Shown here: positions 35,329-41,619 of the stretch, piece after piece
Layout: each line of letters opens with the position of its first letter
How positions within the stretch are numbered: position 1 is the stretch's first letter
Source of the DNA: Anabaena sp. FACHB-1237
Lineage (GTDB): Bacteria; Cyanobacteriota; Cyanobacteriia; Cyanobacteriales; Nostocaceae
Assembly (NCBI RefSeq): GCF_014696225.1
Contig: NZ_JACJPV010000013.1
Location: forward strand, 64,001-105,619
Length of the DNA: 41,619 nucleotides
Reading direction: 5' to 3'
Position numbers and translations under genes: made by a program
The notes under the pieces: model-generated
The model's input: the letters and a program-made list of their open reading frames with translations, nothing else
What the model was told of the DNA's origin: nothing
The model's database searches: none

Positions 35329-35982
35329 ATGACTACACAAAACACTTTAGAACTGGCTAAACAGGGAGCTACCCAAGCTATTAGCACTTTAATGAATAAG
35401 GCATTGGAAACGAAAGGAATCACCACCAAAGTAAATATTTCAGGTGAGAGTATTACCGTGATTGGGGAATCCCAGGAAATCATAGAACAATCATTTTTTG
35501 TTGATTATGTGCGTAAGGTCATAGAAAAACTAGAATTACCAGTAAAAAGGCTGTATATTCGTGGACAAATAACTGACAATAAAAACCCTATTTGGAGACA
35601 AACTATTAATTTAGAAGCTGAGATACCAAAACCAGTTATTAATACAGAAAATAGTGGAATATCTAAAGCAAAGTTTGATATATTCAAGATTTTAATTCAG
35701 TTTAGCGAAATCATCAATACTGCACTTTTAGCAGGAATATTAGGAATATTACTTTTTAATTTATGGTGGCAACCACAGCCCAAAACTGTAGAATGGGAAT
35801 ATAAGATTGAAAGTTTTGAAGATGTTATTTTTGATAGCAGTATGAACCGCATGGGTAATGAAGGATGGGAATTAGTGTTTGCAAGAAGAGCATTAACAGG
35901 TGGGGAATATTCCAGTCGGGGGATTTATGAATGTATTTTCAGAAGACCAAAGCAGAAAAGTAATGATAAATCCGAAAACTAA
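35329..35982 (+). CDS. Membrane protein with DUF4177-like C-terminus
   Basis: 217 residues. The N-terminal 100 form an alpha/beta region (ISTLMNKALETKGITTKVNI; ESQEIIEQSFFVDYVRKVIE). One transmembrane helix follows (about 131-148, INTALLAGILGILLFNLWW). The C-terminal domain (about 155-205) reads EWEYKIESFEDVIFD, MGNEGWELVFARRA and YECIFRRP, the pattern of the small DUF4177 domain. Function unknown. Its ATG is two bases after the stop of the frameshifted membrane gene, so the two probably formed one transcript. Confidence 0.7.
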   Translation: MTTQNTLELAKQGATQAISTLMNKALETKGITTKVNISGESITVIGESQEIIEQSFFVDYVRKVIEKLELPVKRLYIRGQITDNKNPIWRQTINLEAEIPKPVINTENSGISKAKFDIFKILIQFSEIINTALLAGILGILLFNLWWQPQPKTVEWEYKIESFEDVIFDSSMNRMGNEGWELVFARRALTGGEYSSRGIYECIFRRPKQKSNDKSEN

Positions 35983-36131
35983 TATGAGTTAAAAATCATT
36001 CTATGGATGTTGTTACGGAATTTCTCAGTCTGTTTTAAAATTTGATGATTTATTTGGTGATATGCCCTCCCTATTCTTGGAGAAACGTAATAATCTTTGG
36101 ACTAAACAAATAGCAATATTCAAGAGGTTTT

Positions 36132-37868
36132 ATGGTTAGATATGCAGTGAATAAAAACGGCTTTTTACTAGATGCTGAACGTCAAGAATACAATAATAAA
36201 GATGATGCTTATACTTGTTTATTTTGTGGATTACCATTATCCTTTAGAAAAGGATGTATTAAAACGATGAGTAAAACATCTACAACCTTTGAATGTGTTT
36301 CCTGTTTTGCTCATGGAAATGGTAAAGATGACAATATAAATTGTATTAGTGATAATTTTGTAAGCAGTAAGAGTGAAAGTGAAACTCATAGAAAAGCTAA
36401 GAATGCTGTGACAGATATACTTCAAGAATCAACAAAATTATATTTTCCTCAAGATAATTTTCAGCCGATTCAAGAATTTGTTTATCCTGGAGATTTTAAA
36501 AGACGTGCTGATGTAGCCATGACTAGAAATGGTGTAGGATTTGCTAATTTTGAGGAACAAGTTAGCCCTGTACCTTTTGACAATTTTAAAAGTAGATATA
36601 CGAAGGATAAAAGTAATAAAGTTGGTAATACCTATTTTGCTATTGGTGAGATAGATAGAAATATTAGAACTGGGAATCAAGGTGTTGGTGGTGTTAATTT
36701 TTCTCAGGGTTCTCTAGGTTATAGGTGTTTAAATGAATTTGGTATAGTTCATGAGATTCAACAAGTAGTAACCAAACAAAAAATCATTAGATACAGAGAT
36801 ACCAGAAGTAATTTTGAATATAATACAGAGCCTATAAACATTGATAGTTATGTAAGGTTTTATGAAGAAAAAAAGATAGCAGAAAATCATTTTACTCGTC
36901 CTACTCCATTTACTACCAATGAAGCCGCCCAACTAATTTATGATTCACTTATTGAACATGAAAAGTTGCTTAAAAACACTACATATATTGATCTACAATC
37001 AACTTCTATTATTGGTTCTCGTTCTATAGACCTATCAAATGATGATCAAGATGATGATAGATATGATACCTGTTTATTAAGATTACCATCGGAAAATCTG
37101 AAAGAAATTAGATTAGTTTGCAGAACTGATAAGGGGTATGCCGGAGTTATTTTACAATTTGATATTAAATATAAGAAAGCAAAAGTATTATTATTAGATG
37201 AAAATGACCCTACTTGGATAGATTTTAAACATCTTTATGTTTCTGAAAAGGATGCTCATTTATGCTTAAATAGTAGTCAATCTAAGTATATAAAGAATGA
37301 TTCTGTATCTTTAGAAGATTCTACATCATATCTGGAAATAATTTCTGAAACAATTATAGAAATCCCCAGGGATTTTAACCCCATTAATGATTTTAATGAT
37401 GCACTATTTAGGAAAATCAATCAAATTGATGAACCGCCTATAGTTGAACAAGTAGAATTATTTAATTTCGATAATCCAGTTTTAACTGATAAAATAATAT
37501 TAGATATTCCTAATCAAGAAAACAAAAGTAGTAATTTTGATTTAGAAGAACCTGTTGATATTCAATGTACACCACAATTAACTGTAATTAATGAAGTTAT
37601 AGATGAGATAATTAATAAAGTTACCAATGAAGTTATAGATGGTTGGCAACAATGTGGATTACCTGATATCTACGATTATTCCTTAGTAGATGAAGGTGAT
37701 AGGGTAAAGAGTGCTGTTGAAGCTGATAAATATGGAATTGTGGTTTCTAAAAAAACTCAGACTCCTCCGGGAATAGCTCCATATAAAAAAATTACTGTTC
37801 AGTGGGATAATGGAGAAGTATCTCATCCTTACCCACAACAATTAATAAGATTAGTAAATACAGAATAG
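36132..37868 (+). CDS. CoiA-like zinc-finger nuclease with C-terminal SH3-like tail
   Basis: 578 residues. Four cysteines (C29, C32, C55, C58; CLFCGLP and CVSCFAHG) look like a zinc ribbon. ESETHRKAKNAV (H86) and RRADVAM (D127), then FEEQVSPVPFD (E142, Q143), match the layout of CoiA-like PD-(D/E)xK proteins, which in naturally transformable bacteria act in DNA uptake. About 250-480 has no recognised fold. A predicted helical segment (VINEVIDEIINKVTNEVIDG) precedes the final 60 residues (GDRVKSAVEADKYGIVV, KKITVQWDNGEVSHPY), which look like an SH3/KOW-type module. The tail is unusual for CoiA. GAGG precedes the ATG. Confidence 0.65.
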   Translation: MVRYAVNKNGFLLDAERQEYNNKDDAYTCLFCGLPLSFRKGCIKTMSKTSTTFECVSCFAHGNGKDDNINCISDNFVSSKSESETHRKAKNAVTDILQESTKLYFPQDNFQPIQEFVYPGDFKRRADVAMTRNGVGFANFEEQVSPVPFDNFKSRYTKDKSNKVGNTYFAIGEIDRNIRTGNQGVGGVNFSQGSLGYRCLNEFGIVHEIQQVVTKQKIIRYRDTRSNFEYNTEPINIDSYVRFYEEKKIAENHFTRPTPFTTNEAAQLIYDSLIEHEKLLKNTTYIDLQSTSIIGSRSIDLSNDDQDDDRYDTCLLRLPSENLKEIRLVCRTDKGYAGVILQFDIKYKKAKVLLLDENDPTWIDFKHLYVSEKDAHLCLNSSQSKYIKNDSVSLEDSTSYLEIISETIIEIPRDFNPINDFNDALFRKINQIDEPPIVEQVELFNFDNPVLTDKIILDIPNQENKSSNFDLEEPVDIQCTPQLTVINEVIDEIINKVTNEVIDGWQQCGLPDIYDYSLVDEGDRVKSAVEADKYGIVVSKKTQTPPGIAPYKKITVQWDNGEVSHPYPQQLIRLVNTE

Positions 37869-37875
37869 TAAAAAT

Positions 37876-38199
37876 ATGGAATTTATCTTTGTTTACGTTA
37901 CTTGTAAAGACCGTGCCGAGGCTCTTAACATAGGTAAAGCCGTAGTAGAAGCCCGTCTTGCTGCCTGTGCCAACATAATTGACGGTATGGATATTATTTA
38001 TTGGTGGAATAGTGAATTACAAGTAGAAAAAGAAGCCATTTTAATTATGAAATCCCGTCGTGATTTATTTGCAGAACTAACGGAAAAAGTAAAATCAGTG
38101 CATTCTTATGAAGCACCTTGTGTGGTGGCTTTACCAATTGAACAAGGAAATCAGGATTACCTAAATTGGTTAATGGCAGAAACTAAGGGTACAGGCTGA
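37876..38199 (+). CDS. cutA: CutA1 divalent-cation tolerance protein
   Basis: 107 residues, normal length for this trimeric protein. It has the full signature: FVYVTCKDRAEALNIGKAVV, ARLAACANIIDG, YWWNSELQVEKEAILIMKS and VHSYEAPCVVALPIEQGN. It has been linked to copper tolerance, though its exact role is uncertain. It starts seven bases after the CoiA-like gene stop, so the two are likely cotranscribed. Confidence 0.95.
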   Translation: MEFIFVYVTCKDRAEALNIGKAVVEARLAACANIIDGMDIIYWWNSELQVEKEAILIMKSRRDLFAELTEKVKSVHSYEAPCVVALPIEQGNQDYLNWLMAETKGTG

Positions 38200-38379
38200 T
38201 TGGTAAACCTGATAGTGGTTTTGCAACATTCAAGTTATGGAAAAACTTTTTTGTCAAGTTTATCTTGATCAGAACCTTTCTCATCTACATCATAAATCAG
38301 ATAGATGCGGGGACTGATAGTGTTTTTTGACTGACTGTGAAGCATAGCCGAAACGTTGTTAAATACAAGTGCATTGAAA

Positions 38380-38559
38380 ATGGAAATTGCAAAGTTATTA
38401 GAAGAGTTGAGCGATTTAACTGGTACAGATATTTGCGGTGGGTTACATCCAGGGGAACTACCACCGCCTGACTCACTCCCTCCAGGGTCTGCTATTTTAT
38501 TACCACCTGTTATAACCCACATTCCGCACCCTGGGGTGTCACATGGTATTATCACTTAA
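38380..38559 (+). CDS. Possible 59-aa protein whose C-terminus lies in a repeat
   Basis: From ATG 38380: MEIAKLLEELSDLTGTDICG, then a proline-rich GELPPPDSLPPGS and ITHIPHPGVSHGIIT. The first half looks like a real helical start. The last 15 or so codons (about 38513-38550) are an inverted copy of the repeat at 38676-38705, so the original end has probably been replaced. No clear ribosome binding site. It may be the remnant of a longer gene; I assign no function. Confidence 0.3.
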   Translation: MEIAKLLEELSDLTGTDICGGLHPGELPPPDSLPPGSAILLPPVITHIPHPGVSHGIIT

Positions 38560-38670
38560 TTTTCTCTTGATTTTTGGATATAAATTATGCCTTACTGGCA
38601 TCCTACATACGTTAATTTTCTGAGAATTAGTATACAATACAACCTCATTTTATCATAAAAAATGGTAAAA

Positions 38671-38723
38671 ACCGATTGTGACAGTTGAGGGTGCGGAAGA
38701 TAGGTTCAAATGTCACAATCGGT
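38671..38723. repeat. 13-bp perfect inverted repeat (hairpin)
   Basis: ACCGATTGTGACA (38671-38683) and TGTCACAATCGGT (38711-38723) form a 13-bp stem around 27 bases including GAGGGTGCGGAAGATAGG. An inverted relative of the left half occurs at about 38513-38543, so this is a dispersed repeat rather than a lone terminator. Confidence 0.65.
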
Positions 38724-38784
38724 AATTATGGCTAACGCCAGGCTCCGCTATCGGATTTTTCAATACCTCAAAGAATATGTTTTT

Positions 38785-38982
38785 AGGACTTACGCACTGT
38801 ACAAATTCACCATGATGTGAATGAACGAAAATCCGTCGTTTCAGGCTTTTGGCGATTAACTTCTGATCAGTAGCAATGCTCACGGCAAGGGAAGCTATCA
38901 CTCAAAAATCATCAAAAAATCACGTTAAAATGCCCGAAACCCATAGTCCATATTTAGTTGATTATGTCAATGCGTAAGTCCT
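38785..38982. mobile_element. MITE-like element with AGGACTTACGCA ends
   Basis: AGGACTTACGCA (38785-38796) and TGCGTAAGTCCT (38971-38982) are 12-bp inverted repeats bounding 198 bp. The right end continues as TTGACAT on the other strand, matching the partial copy at 41494-41511. A short minus-strand frame in the left part (TDQKLIAKSLKRRIFVHSHH) could be a transposase remnant, but I cannot assign a family. No target duplication is evident. Confidence 0.55.
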
Positions 38983-39189
38983 AGTTTTATACAAAAGTAT
39001 GGAAATTTTAGATAGCGATCGCTTGTTCTAAGCTGTTACGCAACTAAATTGTATAATCCTAAAATGATTAAATCTTCTGGGGTGGGCATCTTACCCGCCA
39101 TACTTATACAAATTAAATATACTCAAGACGGCTTAATTATCTGATTCTACAGGTATTGTTTTAGCATTGCTAAGTCTCTACTACCTCCT

Positions 39190-39322
39190 GGCGTTGCTGA
39201 ATTTGGGTATGATTATGATATTTATTTCGCGCATTAGCGAAGCGAAACAATTGCGTTAGGCGCAAAGGCACAAACTTTCAAATTTTGAATTTGTCAATTT
39301 CATACCTGAGTTCAGCAACGCC
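39190..39322. mobile_element. MITE-like element with GGCGTTGCTGAA ends
   Basis: A 133-bp element whose ends are 23-bp imperfect inverted repeats (GGCGTTGCTGAA at 39190 and TTCAGCAACGCC ending 39322; about 20 of 23 positions pair). The middle has TTCGCGCATTAGCGAAGCGAA and TTGCGTTAGGCGCAA hairpins. It ends 12 bases beyond the ilvB stop and may act as its terminator. A compact relative lies at 10071-10113. Confidence 0.6.
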
Positions 39323-39334
39323 TAACTCCTAAAC

Positions 39335-41233
39335 CTAGAGCTTATTACCACACTCAGCACAGAAATTGTGATGAGGGGCATTTTTTGTACCACAATGGTT
39401 ACAAGTCACTGGTTCAACTGCTTCTGTTCGTGCAGGTTTAGCTAGTCCAAACATCTGTGCATTGCTTCTGCCAGGTGCTACCATAGGATAACAGTTTTCA
39501 TTGCGAGTAACAGCTACGTCTACAATTACAGGTCCGTTATGTGCTAACATTTCCGCAATTTTATCGGCTAACTCTTCCCGATGGCGAATAACAATACCTT
39601 TTATACCGTAAGCCTGCGCTAATAATTCAATATCAGGCATTCCTACTTCCATATTAGAACAGGAATAACGCTCACCATAAAAGGCTTCTTGCCATTGTCG
39701 CACCATTCCCTGCCAACCATTGTTTAAAATAACGGTCTTGACATTTATTTGATATTGTGCTAGTGTTCCCAATTCCTGTAAACACATTTGAAAACTAGCA
39801 TCACCACTAATACAGATGACTTCATCATTAGGAAATGCTACCTTTGCCCCCATGGCCGCAGGTACGCCAAAACCCATTGTTCCTAAACCGGCGCTAGAAA
39901 TCCAGCGTCGTGGTCCATTTTTCAGGAATTGGGCTGCCCACATTTGATGTTGACCTACATCAGTAGTATAAAAGGCCTGTGGTGCTTGTTTGCCAACTTC
40001 TACAATTACTTCTTGGGGAGAAATGCTATCGGGATATTGGGGTACAGTTAAGGGATAATCTTGTTTCCAAAGGTTAATCAGGTTTAACCATTCTTGGTTT
40101 TGTATGGTTACTACTTTACTATTTGCGTCTTGACATCGCTTTAGTAAGTCTTGTAAAACGTTCTTCACATCTCCCACGATGGGAACATCAGGAACTCGGT
40201 TTTTACCAACTTCAGCCGGGTCAATATCTATATGAATGACTTTAGCATGGGAAGCAAATTCATCTAATTTCCCTGTGACGCGATCATCAAATCTTGCACC
40301 AATGCAAATTAATAAATCACAGTCAGTTACAGCAAAGTTGGCATAGGCTGTACCGTGCATTCCCAACATTCCTAATGATAAAGGATGATGCTCGTCAAAT
40401 GCACCTATACCCATTAAAGTTGTAGTAACAGGTATATTAAATAACTCTGCTAATTGCTTGACTTCTTCGTGGGCGTTAGCAGCGATCGCTCCCCCACCCA
40501 CATATAATAAAGGTCTTCTGCTTTCTCTAATTAATTGAATTGCCGCATTAATTTGTCGGGGATTTCCCTTAACTGTGGGACGATATCCCGGTAATTTAAT
40601 TGACCCTGGCTCTACTGGTATATAATCAAATTGTTCTAAAGCCACATCTTTAGGTACATCAATTAATACAGGTCCAGGTCTGCCTGTACTAGCGATATGA
40701 AATGCTTCCGCCACAATTCGCGCCATATCTTTGGGATCACGAACTACATAAGAATGCTTGACAATGGGTAAAGTAATACCATAGATATCCGTTTCTTGGA
40801 AAGCGTCAGTACCAATAGCTGCTCTGGGTACTTGCCCAGTAACGATGATCATCGGTATCGAGTCCATGTAAGCTGTAGCAATACCTGTTACTAAATTAGT
40901 CGCACCCGGTCCAGAAGTGCCAAAACACACACCTACTTTACCTGTAGCACGAGCATAACCATCCGCAGCGTGACTAGCACCCTGTTCATGTCTGACGAGG
41001 ATGTGCTTAATAGTACCTGTTTCTTCTACTTTATAAAGGTCATCATAAATAGGGAGAATAGCGCCTCCCGGATATCCGAAAATATACTCAACACCATGAC
41101 GTAACAAACTATCCAACAACGCAAAACCGCCAGAAGCGCGTTGATGAGTAGATGCAGATGCGATCGCAGAGCTTTTGTGATTTACTGATTGTGGGGTAGT
41201 AATTTGAGAGGAGGAGCGCACGGTTAACCTCAA
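39335..41233 (-). CDS. ilvB: Acetolactate synthase large subunit with C-terminal zinc ribbon
   Basis: About 630 residues, catalysing the first common step of branched-chain amino acid synthesis with thiamine diphosphate, Mg and [18 protein letters not shown] and [16 protein letters not shown] (catalytic Glu at about 83), [16 protein letters not shown], and the ThDP motif SGDASFQM...[12 protein letters not shown] (about 474-505) are present. Unusually, after the normal end near MFGLAKP the protein continues to [20 protein letters not shown], a four-cysteine zinc ribbon. The first 30 residues are poorly conserved, so the start (TTG 41233 or GTG 41221) is uncertain. Candidate promoter at 41388-41383. 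Confidence 0.93.
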   Translation of the reverse strand: MRLTVRSSSQITTPQSVNHKSSAIASASTHQRASGGFALLDSLLRHGVEYIFGYPGGAILPIYDDLYKVEETGTIKHILVRHEQGASHAADGYARATGKVGVCFGTSGPGATNLVTGIATAYMDSIPMIIVTGQVPRAAIGTDAFQETDIYGITLPIVKHSYVVRDPKDMARIVAEAFHIASTGRPGPVLIDVPKDVALEQFDYIPVEPGSIKLPGYRPTVKGNPRQINAAIQLIRESRRPLLYVGGGAIAANAHEEVKQLAELFNIPVTTTLMGIGAFDEHHPLSLGMLGMHGTAYANFAVTDCDLLICIGARFDDRVTGKLDEFASHAKVIHIDIDPAEVGKNRVPDVPIVGDVKNVLQDLLKRCQDANSKVVTIQNQEWLNLINLWKQDYPLTVPQYPDSISPQEVIVEVGKQAPQAFYTTDVGQHQMWAAQFLKNGPRRWISSAGLGTMGFGVPAAMGAKVAFPNDEVICISGDASFQMCLQELGTLAQYQINVKTVILNNGWQGMVRQWQEAFYGERYSCSNMEVGMPDIELLAQAYGIKGIVIRHREELADKIAEMLAHNGPVIVDVAVTRNENCYPMVAPGRSNAQMFGLAKPARTEAVEPVTCNHCGTKNAPHHNFCAECGNKL

Positions 41234-41382
41234 AATATAACTAAAAGTTAAGGCTGAAAATCTATAGTGGAACTGAATTTTAATTTAATTTTAGGCTATT
41301 TTGATTTATTTTCACTAAAATTAACTTATTCTGATAATTCTTAGGTGTGGAAGATGTAATCTGAATTGTTTCTTCAGTCTGA

Positions 41383-41388
41383 ATTATA
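41383..41388 (-). promoter_or_regulatory. Candidate extended -10 promoter of ilvB
   Basis: On the minus strand TGGTATAAT is an extended -10, about 150 bases before the ilvB start, leaving a long untranslated leader. No clear -35. Confidence 0.45.
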
Positions 41389-41449
41389 CCAGAGAAAGTA
41401 TAGAATCGCAATATTACTATCACAATTTACAAATCCTGACTCCCAGTTA

Positions 41450-41470
41450 GGGTTTAGCAGTGCTAAACCC
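41450..41470. repeat. Palindrome GGGTTTAGCAGTGCTAAACCC
   Basis: GGGTTTAGCA and TGCTAAACCC are perfect inverted repeats around a single G. Such palindromes are common dispersed repeats in cyanobacteria. It lies upstream of ilvB and outside any gene. Confidence 0.6.
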
Positions 41471-41493
41471 CTACTAAATTAAATTATGTCTTT

Positions 41494-41511
41494 AGGACTT
41501 ACGCATTGACA
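41494..41511. mobile_element. Single end of an AGGACTTACGCA-type MITE
   Basis: AGGACTTACGCATTGACA matches the right end of the element at 38785-38982 read on the other strand. The window ends before any partner end, so the element may continue beyond it or be a solo end. The surrounding 41234-41619 interval has no gene. Confidence 0.45.
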
Positions 41512-41619
41512 AAAAACATTATCTATGTATTCTAGATCATGCGATCGCTATTAAGATTAGCAAAAATATGCTCACGTACAACTAAAGTAAACAGATTCCT
41601 CTGTACTTCATACCAGTTG

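Noticed and set aside
38235..38555. A 106-residue minus-strand frame
   Set aside because: It overlaps a better plus-strand frame and repeats, and has low-complexity composition and no recognisable domain.

Overview
The window comes from a cyanobacterium, most likely a filamentous Nostocales relative (Anabaena, Nostoc, Dolichospermum or Aphanizomenon). The DNA is AT-rich. The octamer GCGATCGC (HIP1) appears at least a dozen times, for example near 1438, 9692, 11326, 12010, 14972, 18291, 21446, 23878, 23986, 39015, 40481 and 41160, where chance would give about one. Several families (DUF928, Nif11-like, the TpsB type, the phage-tail-like genes) and the dispersed inverted-repeat elements fit that group. 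I see no tRNA, rRNA, CRISPR array or complete insertion sequence.

Left part (1-12.9 kb): a 5'-truncated pmbA/tldE; a compact three-gene restriction-modification candidate (type I-like methylase, single-TRD specificity subunit, PD-(D/E)xK nuclease); a fructosamine-kinase-family gene; an ATPase/RloB pair whose RloB is broken; then housekeeping genes: nnr (minus), mnmA (plus), and a minus-strand run of rsmE, a DUF2064 transferase and a WecG/TagA glycosyltransferase.

Centre (12.4-31.9 kb): a contractile injection system (CIS) locus resembling the thylakoid-anchored CIS described in Anabaena. A minus-strand operon (16579 to 13049) encodes a Pvc16/DUF4255 cap, a 79-aa protein and the AAA+ ATPase. 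Divergent from it, a plus-strand operon (16901-24411) encodes gp25, baseplate J, a tail-I-type protein, a 430-aa fibre- or baseplate-like protein, and a membrane protein with a beta-sandwich domain, one transmembrane helix and a WD40 propeller. After an antisense DUF928 gene, a third block (25710-31521) encodes a small protein, a gp19 tube protein, a repeat-rich disordered protein, an Afp7-like hub protein, a VgrG/Afp8 spike and a PAAR tip. A Nif11-like small protein and a TpsB outer-membrane transporter follow. No sheath gene is present in the window, so the sheath must be encoded elsewhere or be missing. No head, terminase or lysis genes are present, which argues against a prophage.

Right part (34.2-41.6 kb): two decayed genes, a DUF4177-like membrane protein, a CoiA-like nuclease with a zinc-finger N-terminus, cutA, a repeat-rich intergenic region (38.2-39.3 kb) with several MITE-like elements, and ilvB with a C-terminal zinc ribbon.

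The best leads are the WD40 membrane protein as candidate membrane anchor of the injection system; a beta-sandwich domain shared by that protein and the tail-I protein; the 18-unit repeat protein lying between tube and hub genes; and the three-gene restriction system.
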